Positions 16,532 through 23,810 of a DNA stretch of 51,505 nucleotides are shown piece after piece. The DNA lies in contig CAZVLU010000021.1 of NCBI GenBank assembly GCA_964628235.1, forward strand, positions 1-51,505, given 5' to 3'. The notes beneath the pieces were generated by a model, which was not told the origin of the DNA, searched no databases, and saw only the letters and a program-made list of their open reading frames with translations. The translations under genes and the position numbers were made by a program. This stretch comes from CAMAVH01 sp964628235. GTDB lineage: Bacteria > Pseudomonadota > Alphaproteobacteria > SMXQ01. Positions within the stretch are counted from its first letter, which is position 1. Every line of letters begins with the position of its first letter.

Positions 16532-17328
16532 AAATCCAGCGGACCGTCCTTCAGGTTGCTGAGCGGATAAGCGGAGATCTCCGCGAGCAGCGCGGCAAGC
16601 TTGCCGGCCATGTGCGCGAGTATCGCTTCGCCCGCTTCGGCAGTGGCCAGCCGAGCGTCGCCGCAGGCGCCCTGAGCGTTGAGGTCCTGCGTCATCCAAG
16701 CTGTCTGCACCGAGTCACTTTCGAGGTGCAGAAGCTTGTAGTCCCGCTCCACCAGCGCCGCAGCCGAGTGAAAATCGGCGACTTTGTCCTTGCGCACTGC
16801 CGCAGGACGCAGATGCAGCATCAACGACGTTTCGACCGCGCCGCCATGGATGCCGTGGCGCAACTCATCATCGGGAAACAAACCGTCGGGCAAGCCAAAC
16901 GCGAAGCTGGCCGCGCTGACCACCATCATGCCGTGGGCGGCACGTAGGTCGCGGGCGACGATGGCGGCGACCTGCGGCTGGCCGCCGTGCGAATTGAGGA
17001 TCAGCAGTTTGCGGATGCCGGCGCGGCGCACCGACGCGCCGATCTCGATCCAGGCGCGGCGCAAGGTTTCGGGATCGTGGCTCAGGGTGCCGGGAAAGGC
17101 CGTGTGCTCCAGGCTATAGCCGACGACCTGGGGCGGCAGCAGAAAGGCCGGCGCGTCGCTTTGGACCGCCGCCAGCAGGCCGGCATTGATTTCGGCATCG
17201 ACCGACAATGGCAAATGCGGTCCGTGCTGCTCGATGGCCGCGACAGGCAAAATCGCCACGGCCCGCGCGGGATCGAGCGCGGCGATGTCCGGCCAGGTCA
17301 GGTCTTGCCACAAGCGGAGAGGGGGCAT
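16528..17328 (-). CDS. Creatininase-family amidohydrolase
   Basis: A 266-residue metal-dependent amidohydrolase of the creatininase fold. The metal-binding signature EQHGPHLPLSVD holds E33, H35 and D44; further family motifs are LNSHGGQ (111-117) and HGGAVETS with E166. The family includes creatininase, the mycofactocin peptidase MftE and the archaeal ArfB, which deformylates the pyrimidine produced from GTP by ArfA. The ArfB parallel is notable because a GTP cyclohydrolase II and a RibD-like reductase lie just upstream. The sequence alone does not distinguish these activities. Confidence 0.87.
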   Translation of the reverse strand: MPPLRLWQDLTWPDIAALDPARAVAILPVAAIEQHGPHLPLSVDAEINAGLLAAVQSDAPAFLLPPQVVGYSLEHTAFPGTLSHDPETLRRAWIEIGASVRRAGIRKLLILNSHGGQPQVAAIVARDLRAAHGMMVVSAASFAFGLPDGLFPDDELRHGIHGGAVETSLMLHLRPAAVRKDKVADFHSAAALVERDYKLLHLESDSVQTAWMTQDLNAQGACGDARLATAEAGEAILAHMAGKLAALLAEISAYPLSNLKDGPLDF

Positions 17329-17434
17329 TGGCGGGGGATGTCTCGGTGCGGTTTTGCTGCCGCTATCTTAAAGAACCCGCCGGCAAAAGCATCGGCTATT
17401 CACGGCGCACCCCAGATCGCGCTATAGCTTTGCC

Positions 17435-19213
17435 ATGAAATTCATCCGCATCTACGGTCGCGTGCTCGGCCTCTTGAAGCCGCAGCGCAATCTTGCCATC
17501 GGCCTTGGCCTCGCCAACGTCGCTTTAGCCGGCCTGCAATTCGTCGAGCCGTTATTGTTCGGTCGCGTCGTCGACACCCTTGCCGGGGCCGCCGGCAAGC
17601 CCCCCGAAGACGTCTGGAGCGCCAGTTTTGAGCTTCTCGCCATATGGGGTCTCGTCGGCATCGGCGGCATCGTCGCCAATATTCTCGTCGCGCTTCATTC
17701 CGACCGCATGGCCCATCGCCGCCGCTTGGCGGAGTTGGCGATGTATTTCGAGCATGTGCTGTCGCTGCCGCTATCCTTCCATGCCGGCACTCATTCCGGC
17801 CGCTTGCTCAAGGTGATGTTGGAAGGCACCGACAATCTGTTCGGCATCTGGCTGGCGTTCTTCCGCGAGCATCTTTCGACGTTCGTGATCCTGCTGGTGC
17901 TGCTGCCCTTCACCCTGTTTCTCAATTGGCGGCTGGCGCTGCTGCTGATCCTGCTCCTGGTCGTCTTCTCCATCCTGTCGGTCATCGTCATCAACCGCAC
18001 CGAGAAGGCCCAGTCGTCCGTGCAGGCCTTCCATTCGGAATTGGCCGAACGCGCCGGCGACGCTCTCGGCAACATCAACCTGATCCAGAGCTTCGTGCGC
18101 CTGGCCCTCGAAGTGCAGCAGCTCGGCGATCTGACCCAGCGCGTGCTGCGCGCGCAGTTTCCGGTGCTGACCTTGTGGGCCGTCGTCACGGTCTTGTCGC
18201 ACGCCTCCTCGACGCTCACCGTCATCGCGATCTTCATGCTCGGTACCTGGCTGTTCCTGCAGGGCCTGACCACGGTCGGCGAGATCGTCACTTTCATGGG
18301 TTTCGCCACCTTGATGATCGGTCGCCTCGAACAGGCGATGAGCTTCGCCGGCCGGCTGTTCTTCCAGATGCATTCGCTCGAAGAGTATTTCGGCGTGCTC
18401 GACTCGCGGTCCTCCGTCATCGAAAAACCCGACGCGATAGAATTGACCGACGTGAAAGGCGATGTCTCGTTCAAGGATGTCGCGCTGTCCTACGATGGGA
18501 CGCGCGACACGCTCTCGGGGCTGACATTCGACGTGAAGGCCGGCCAGATGGTCGCCATCGTCGGTCCGACCGGCGCCGGCAAAAGCTCGGCCATGGGCCT
18601 GCTGCACCGTCTGTGGGACCCGCGCAAAGGCGTCATCACCCTAGATGGCCACGACATCCGCGACATCACGCTGACCTCGCTGCGCGGCAACATCGGCGTC
18701 GTGTTTCAGGAAAGCACGCTGTTCTACCGCTCGATCGCCACGAATCTGCGGGTCGGCAAGCCTGACGCGACCGACGAAGAGCTGATCGCCGCCGCCAAAC
18801 TCGCCCAGGCGCACGACTTCATCATGGCGCAAACCAACGGCTATCAAACGCTGGTCGGCGAACGCGGCCGTTCCTTGTCGGGCGGCGAGCGCCAACGCAT
18901 CGCCATCGCTCGCGCGCTCCTTAAGGACCCGCCGATTCTGATCCTCGACGAGGCGACGAGCGCGCTCGATACAGTGACCGAAGCGAAGGTGCAGCAGGCC
19001 TTGGACACCCTGATGGAAGGGCGCACCACCTTCGTCATCGCCCACCGCCTTTCGACCATCCGCCGCGCCGATCTGGTGCTGGTGATGGAAGACGGCCGCA
19101 TTGTCGAACGCGGTAGCTATCAGGAATTGATGGCCAAGGGCGGCGTATTCGCCGGACTGGTGGGGGCGCAGACCCTGGCGAGCGACCGGCCCGGCGTGCC
19201 GACGACCACTTAA
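17435..19213 (+). CDS. ndvA: Beta-(1,2)-glucan export ABC transporter NdvA/ChvA
   Basis: A 592-residue fused ABC exporter: six membrane helices in the first 310 residues, then an ATPase with Walker A GPTGAGKSS (about 376-384), Q-loop VVFQEST, signature LSGGERQ (about 481), Walker B ILILDEATSALD and the H-loop IAHRLSTI. Length and the N-terminus MKFIRIYGRVLGLL match the NdvA/ChvA/Cgt family, which exports cyclic beta-(1,2)-glucan to the periplasm in rhizobia, Agrobacterium and Brucella. No cyclic glucan synthase NdvB (a protein near 2800 residues) lies in the window; the nearest glucan synthase gene is opgH at 8672-10447. No strong ribosome site precedes the ATG. Confidence 0.93.
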   Translation: MKFIRIYGRVLGLLKPQRNLAIGLGLANVALAGLQFVEPLLFGRVVDTLAGAAGKPPEDVWSASFELLAIWGLVGIGGIVANILVALHSDRMAHRRRLAELAMYFEHVLSLPLSFHAGTHSGRLLKVMLEGTDNLFGIWLAFFREHLSTFVILLVLLPFTLFLNWRLALLLILLLVVFSILSVIVINRTEKAQSSVQAFHSELAERAGDALGNINLIQSFVRLALEVQQLGDLTQRVLRAQFPVLTLWAVVTVLSHASSTLTVIAIFMLGTWLFLQGLTTVGEIVTFMGFATLMIGRLEQAMSFAGRLFFQMHSLEEYFGVLDSRSSVIEKPDAIELTDVKGDVSFKDVALSYDGTRDTLSGLTFDVKAGQMVAIVGPTGAGKSSAMGLLHRLWDPRKGVITLDGHDIRDITLTSLRGNIGVVFQESTLFYRSIATNLRVGKPDATDEELIAAAKLAQAHDFIMAQTNGYQTLVGERGRSLSGGERQRIAIARALLKDPPILILDEATSALDTVTEAKVQQALDTLMEGRTTFVIAHRLSTIRRADLVLVMEDGRIVERGSYQELMAKGGVFAGLVGAQTLASDRPGVPTTT

Positions 19214-19222
19214 AGCAGCGCG

Positions 19223-19798
19223 CTAGAACGCCGCGCCTGGCTGCTTCAGAAACTCGATTTCTTCGGGCGTCGAATCGCGCCCGAGAATCGCGTTGCGGTG
19301 CGGAAAACGGCCGAAGCGCTTGATGATGTCGTAATGCTGTTTGGCATAGTCCTTGGCCTGGTCATGCTCCGCCGTCGCCGGCAAGGCATCGAACAGGGCG
19401 AGGCTGCGCGCCTGATCGCCGATGTTTTCGCTATGCTCGAACGGCAGATAGACGAACCAACGCCATGTCGGAGGCAACTCCTTGTCGAAACCGCGCGGCA
19501 CGGTGATGCCGGCGATCTCGCGGGCGCGCGCATCTGTGGCGAAGGCTTGCGGCGTGCCGCGATAGAGATTGCGCGGCAATTGATCGAGCAGCAGAAGAAG
19601 CGCGACGCTGCCTTCCGGCGTCGCGGTCCAACTATCCAACGCACCGGCGGCAGCGTGCTGTTGATCGGCGAGAAAACTGTCGCGCAGCGCGGCGTCATAG
19701 CCGGCATCGCCTTTGAACCAGACATCGCGCGAACGGTCACGCTCCGCCGAGCCTGGCGGGCCGAACCAGAAATCGAGAATTTTGTCCGGGCCGGTCAT
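19223..19798 (-). CDS. DUF924 family protein
   Basis: A 191-residue soluble protein that begins with ILDFWFGP, and has LDQLPRNLYRGTPQAFATD and YLPFEHSEN, the conserved segments of DUF924. The family is helical and TPR-like, without established biochemical function. Its first codons overlap the end of the upstream EI24-like gene by 4 bp, so the two form an operon. Nothing unusual is seen in length or composition. Confidence 0.9.
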   Translation of the reverse strand: MTGPDKILDFWFGPPGSAERDRSRDVWFKGDAGYDAALRDSFLADQQHAAAGALDSWTATPEGSVALLLLLDQLPRNLYRGTPQAFATDARAREIAGITVPRGFDKELPPTWRWFVYLPFEHSENIGDQARSLALFDALPATAEHDQAKDYAKQHYDIIKRFGRFPHRNAILGRDSTPEEIEFLKQPGAAF

Positions 19799-20481
19799 CG
19801 CAACTTGGCCTGGTCGCGGCGGCGCAAATCCTCAAAGACATGGACCATGAAGGCCGCGACGGCGGCGGGCATAAACCAGCCGACGATCGGGATGCTGAAC
19901 AAGCCGGCGGCGAACAATCCGGCCATGAACAGTCCGCCGGAATGGCGCTTGCGCATCGCTTTGGCTTCCTCGGCTGGCATGCGGCGCAGCGCAACCAGCT
20001 CGAAATATTCGCGGCCATAGAGATAGCCGTTGAGCGAATAGAACACGATCAGGTTTACCAGCGGGACGAAATAGAGCGGCAGGCACAGCAGATTTAGCAG
20101 CACCGTAAGCAAAGCGAGGCGAAGCGAGGCCCACACCGAGACGGCGAGGGTCGGCGCGGCGGCTGAGACTTGCGGATAATGCTTACGCTCGACCGCTTCA
20201 GCGGCATCGTCGAGCAACAACCCCTGTACGGCGATCATGGCGCCGGGAAACAGCAGCACCGCCAAAGCCGCCGCAGCTAAGCCGCCGAGGGCCGCGACCA
20301 TGCTGTCGGCCCAGCCGATGCCGAAGAAGGTGAGGGCGGACAGCCCCCACCAAGCCAAGGCGAGCAGAATGGCGAACAGGACCGCCGAATAGCCGACGCC
20401 GCGCCACATGACACGGCGCAGCGCCGGGTCGTCGAGTTGGCCGAAAGCCTTGAAGAGGGCTGAGACGAGAACGACGATCAC
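19795..20481 (-). CDS. EI24/CysZ-like membrane protein
   Basis: A 228-residue protein with about four to five hydrophobic segments (30-52, 60-90, 112-150, 185-212) and the family pattern VVLNLL..LPLYFVPLVNLIVFYSLNGYLYGREYFELVA, split over residues 125-165. This is the EI24 domain, which also contains the sulfate permease CysZ. In alphaproteobacteria these genes often sit next to DUF924 and no transport role has been shown. The start used is a GTG at 20481 because no ATG lies near the first membrane segment. Confidence 0.82.
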   Translation of the reverse strand: MIVVLVSALFKAFGQLDDPALRRVMWRGVGYSAVLFAILLALAWWGLSALTFFGIGWADSMVAALGGLAAAALAVLLFPGAMIAVQGLLLDDAAEAVERKHYPQVSAAAPTLAVSVWASLRLALLTVLLNLLCLPLYFVPLVNLIVFYSLNGYLYGREYFELVALRRMPAEEAKAMRKRHSGGLFMAGLFAAGLFSIPIVGWFMPAAVAAFMVHVFEDLRRRDQAKLR

Positions 20482-20649
20482 GAAACGGTCACCAAAGCGA
20501 TCAACGGAAGCGTCATCATCGGGAGACGCCGGCCCGCCGTCAACGCCGGGGGGAATGCCACGTTCCGTTTACCGCATTTCGCAGACGGGTCTGGCGCGCC
20601 GCCCCGTCTTGGGATGAAATACGCAAAACAAAGCCGTAGGGAGAGAGAT

Positions 20650-22977
20650 ATGGGCGAATATGCCTTGGGCCAGAGCGTGCCGCGCTCGGAAGATCCGCGC
20701 CTGCTACGCGGCGGCGGCCGCTATGTCGGCGACATCGTCCTGCCGCGCATGGCCCATGGCGTCGTCGTCCGCTCGCCGCACGCCCATGCGAAAATAGCCA
20801 ACATCGACCCAACAAAGTCCCAAGCGCTTCCCGGCGTAATCGCCGTTTTGACCCATGCCGAATGGGCGGCGTCCGGCTATCGCGACATCCCCGGCGGCGG
20901 CAATTACAAGCGACCGGACGGCTCGCCGCAATATGCGACGGCATCGCCAGCCTTGGCGAAGGATCGCGTGCGCCGGGTCGGCGATCCGGTCGCATTCGTC
21001 GTCGCCGAAACGCTGCTGCAGGCGATGGACGCCGCCGAAGCCCTCGTCATCGACTACGAGCCGCTGCCCGCTGTCACCGACACGGCCGCCGCGGCCGAGC
21101 CGGGCGCGCCGCTGGTATGGGACGATTGCGCCGGCAATGTCTGCTTTGTCCATGAGATCGGCGACAAGGCGGTGGTCGAGGAAGCCTTCGCCAAAGCCAA
21201 ACATGTGATCACGGAGCGCTTCATCATCAACCGGGTCGCGCCGAGCGCGATGGAGCCGCGCGGCTGCATCGCCGACTGGAACGGCCAGGACGAGGCCTTC
21301 ACGGTCTATACCCCGGTGCAGGGCGCGCACCCGTACCGCGCGCAGCTCGCGCGGTTGGCCAAGGTGAATGAGGGCCAATTGCGCGTGATCGCCGGCGATG
21401 TCGGCGGCAGCTTCGGCATGAAGTCGGCGATCTATCCGGAAATTCCGCTTTGCATGCTGGCCGCTAAACTGACCGGCCGGCCGGTCAAATGGATGAGCAA
21501 TCGCGCCGAGGCCTTCATGAGCGACTCGCACGGCCGCGACAACGTGATCGACATCTCGCTGGCGCTCGACGACGCCGGAAAGTTTCTCGCGCTCAAACTC
21601 AAGAGCTTGGCCAATCTCGGCAGCCATCTGATGCAGGGCACGACCAATCCGCCGGTCAACAACATCGGCTCGGTCGCCGGCGTCTACACCACGCCGGCGA
21701 TCCATGTGCATGTCGTCGGCCTGTTCAGCCATACCAACCCGACGCGGCCCTATCGCGGCGCGGGGCGGCCGGAGGCGGCCTATATGATCGAGCGCATCGT
21801 CGATATGGCTGCCGATCAGCTCGACATAGACCCGGCGGAACTGCGTCGGCGCAACACTATTCCACCGTCGGCCATGCCTTATAAAACCGGCCTGACCTTC
21901 AAGTACGACTCCGGCGAGTTCGAGAAGAACATGACCATGGCGCTGGATTTGGCCGGCTACGGCGACTTCGCCCAGCGCCGCGCCGAGGCCAAGACGCGCG
22001 GCAAGCTGCGCGGCTTCGGCTTTTCCAACACCATCGAGAAAGCCGCCAACAACGGCGTCGAGGGCGCCGAGTTGCGCTTCGACCGCTCGGGCGGCGCGAC
22101 GATCTATGCCGGCTCGGTGTCGAACGGGCAGGGCCATGAGACGGTGTTCAAGCAGATCGTCTGCGACAAGCTCGGCCTCGCCATGAGCGACGTCCGCTAC
22201 ATCGCCGGCGACACCGACAAGGTCGCCTTTGGCCATGGCTCGGGCGGCTCGCGCTCGGCGACGCTCGGCGGCGGCGCGGTGCTGCAGGCGACCGACAAGG
22301 TGATCGCGAAAGCCACCGCCATCGCCGCGCACGCGCTGGAAACGACGCCCGACACGATCAAGTTCGTCGATGGCGTGTTCTCGTCGCCCGCCAGCAACCG
22401 CAGCTTGACGATCAAGGAGATCGCCAAGATCGCGCTCAACCCGAAGGAGATTCCGAAGGGCATGGAGCCGGGTTTGATCGAACAGGCGGTCTATGTCGCC
22501 AACGCCGCGAATTATCCGAACGGCTGCCATGTCTGCGAATTGGAGATCGACGAGGAGACTGGCCAGATCCATGTCGTCGCCTACAAGGTGGTCGACGACG
22601 TCGGAACGGTGATGAACCCGCTGCTGCTCAAGGGCCAAATTCACGGCGGCATCGCACAGGGGCTCGGACAAATCCTCATGGAGGACATCCGCTACGACGC
22701 CGACGGGCAAATGCTGACCGCCAGCTTCCTCGATTACGGCATGCCGCGCGCCAGCCACCTTTGCCATATCGACGTTGTATGCAATCCCGTGCCGACCAAG
22801 ACCAATCCGCTCGGCGTCAAGGGCGCGGGCGAGGCTGGGACGGTGGGCTCGATGCCGGCGGTGGCCAATGCCGTGGTCGACGCGCTCTCGGTCTTTGGCA
22901 TCCAGCATCTCGATATGCCGGCGACGCCAGAGAAAGTTTGGCGGGCGATCCGGCAGGCCAAAGGCCTGGACGCTTAA
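20650..22977 (+). CDS. Xanthine dehydrogenase family molybdopterin-binding large subunit
   Basis: A 775-residue molybdenum hydroxylase large subunit. The N-terminus GQSVPRSEDPRLLRGGGRYV is typical of CoxL/CutL-like proteins. Molybdopterin contacts include GDVGGSFGMK, PYRGAGRPEAAY (the form II signature; true CO dehydrogenase has a Cys-containing loop here) and the active-site Glu in GVKGAGEAGTVGS near the end. Partner subunits for FAD and iron-sulfur clusters are not encoded beside it. The start at 20650 is set by a GGGAGAGAG ribosome site; an upstream ATG at 20614 lacks one. Substrate could be an aldehyde, N-heterocycle or other aromatic. Confidence 0.92.
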   Translation: MGEYALGQSVPRSEDPRLLRGGGRYVGDIVLPRMAHGVVVRSPHAHAKIANIDPTKSQALPGVIAVLTHAEWAASGYRDIPGGGNYKRPDGSPQYATASPALAKDRVRRVGDPVAFVVAETLLQAMDAAEALVIDYEPLPAVTDTAAAAEPGAPLVWDDCAGNVCFVHEIGDKAVVEEAFAKAKHVITERFIINRVAPSAMEPRGCIADWNGQDEAFTVYTPVQGAHPYRAQLARLAKVNEGQLRVIAGDVGGSFGMKSAIYPEIPLCMLAAKLTGRPVKWMSNRAEAFMSDSHGRDNVIDISLALDDAGKFLALKLKSLANLGSHLMQGTTNPPVNNIGSVAGVYTTPAIHVHVVGLFSHTNPTRPYRGAGRPEAAYMIERIVDMAADQLDIDPAELRRRNTIPPSAMPYKTGLTFKYDSGEFEKNMTMALDLAGYGDFAQRRAEAKTRGKLRGFGFSNTIEKAANNGVEGAELRFDRSGGATIYAGSVSNGQGHETVFKQIVCDKLGLAMSDVRYIAGDTDKVAFGHGSGGSRSATLGGGAVLQATDKVIAKATAIAAHALETTPDTIKFVDGVFSSPASNRSLTIKEIAKIALNPKEIPKGMEPGLIEQAVYVANAANYPNGCHVCELEIDEETGQIHVVAYKVVDDVGTVMNPLLLKGQIHGGIAQGLGQILMEDIRYDADGQMLTASFLDYGMPRASHLCHIDVVCNPVPTKTNPLGVKGAGEAGTVGSMPAVANAVVDALSVFGIQHLDMPATPEKVWRAIRQAKGLDA

Positions 22978-23336
22978 ATCCAGCCGAGCGGAAGGCTGAG
23001 CAGCCAAAGCGCCACGCCCGCCAGCAGAGCCCATTGGGCGAATCGGCGGTAGATGTCCGCGAGGATCGTGCATATGACCCGTTGCGCTGCGCCGCCCGTG
23101 GGCTGCTCATGCGGGTCGAGCATGTACCAGACTTCGGTGCGACGCGGATTGCGCGTCGGCGCCAGACGGGCTAGCAGCCATAGCGCGGTCGCGGAAATCA
23201 GGAACAGCACGGCGCCCGATTTGACGGCCAATACAAGATCGAACGACAGGCCGACCATCACTGTGAAAATGGCGAGGATGGCAAAGCCGCAAGCGCGGCC
23301 GACCGAAAGCCATGCCAATTCCCGTATGCGGTCCAT
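22974..23336 (-). CDS. Small conserved membrane protein, function unknown
   Basis: A 120-residue protein with three or four hydrophobic helices (about 15-37, 42-62 and 96-118) separated by a polar loop holding PRRTEVWYMLD. I do not recognise a characterised family, although this type of short protein recurs in Hyphomicrobiales. The ATG at 23336 has GGAGG eight bases upstream and is preferred to a GTG at 23351. It overlaps the convergent molybdenum-hydroxylase gene by 4 bp. Confidence 0.65.
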   Translation of the reverse strand: MDRIRELAWLSVGRACGFAILAIFTVMVGLSFDLVLAVKSGAVLFLISATALWLLARLAPTRNPRRTEVWYMLDPHEQPTGGAAQRVICTILADIYRRFAQWALLAGVALWLLSLPLGWI

Positions 23337-23402
23337 GCGGCGATCCTCCACGACATTGCGCCGCGGCGGACGGCGGCGGCTGACGGGGGAGCGGGCGGCG
23401 TC

Positions 23403-23744
23403 TCAGGCGGCCGGCGCCAAGGTGGGCGCGAGGCCGTAATTGAGCATGGCCATCCCGAAGACGAAGCGTAGCACGAAGATCCAGAAGGCGACATAGAGCG
23501 GCACGAAGAACGGATGCATGAAGCCCGGCGTCAAAGGACGCATCACGTAGATCGCCGGATCGGTGACGGCGCGGAAAAACCGCATCACGAAAAAGGTCGA
23601 GGTCGGCTTGACCAGGATGCTGAGCAACATGCGGCCGATCAGCGTGTAGGCGACGGCGGCCAGCACGTAATTGACCAGATGGAAAAACCAGTAATCAAGA
23701 AAGAACGGCGACACTTCCATGGAACACGCGACGGCCTTGAGCAT
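23403..23744 (-). CDS. Small YggT-like membrane protein
   Basis: A 113-residue protein with two long hydrophobic regions (about 17-45 and 78-102). Between them FFRAVTDPAIYVMRPLTP resembles the loop of YggT-family proteins, where a conserved T-[ED]-P is followed by a basic patch and a second helix pair. Members take part in cell-envelope or osmotic functions that are poorly defined. The ATG at 23720 is an alternative start; neither has a strong ribosome site. It lies 67 bp beyond the symporter gene on the same strand, but a terminator intervenes. Confidence 0.65.
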   Translation of the reverse strand: MLKAVACSMEVSPFFLDYWFFHLVNYVLAAVAYTLIGRMLLSILVKPTSTFFVMRFFRAVTDPAIYVMRPLTPGFMHPFFVPLYVAFWIFVLRFVFGMAMLNYGLAPTLAPAA

Positions 23745-23754
23745 AAAATCTGAA

Positions 23755-23786
23755 GAAAAAGGGTGCGGAGCCGAAACTCCGCACCC
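23755..23786 (-). terminator. Rho-independent terminator of the symporter operon
   Basis: Perfect 10 bp stem GGGTGCGGAG/CTCCGCACCC with a 6-base loop, followed on the minus strand by TTTTTCTTC. It begins 25 bp after the stop of the minus-strand symporter gene, so it ends that transcript and separates it from the YggT-like gene. Confidence 0.9.
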
Positions 23787-23810
23787 GTTTCACGACGGCT
23801 TAGCGCCGGT

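Noticed and set aside
17644..18765. A 373-codon plus-strand frame inside ndvA
   Set aside because: Out-of-frame shadow of a clear ABC exporter; Arg-rich, no motif.
20704..23073. A 789-codon minus-strand open frame opposite the molybdenum hydroxylase
   Set aside because: The plus strand encodes a complete, motif-rich CoxL-like protein with a ribosome site; the minus-strand product is rich in Arg, His, Ala and Asp without domains.
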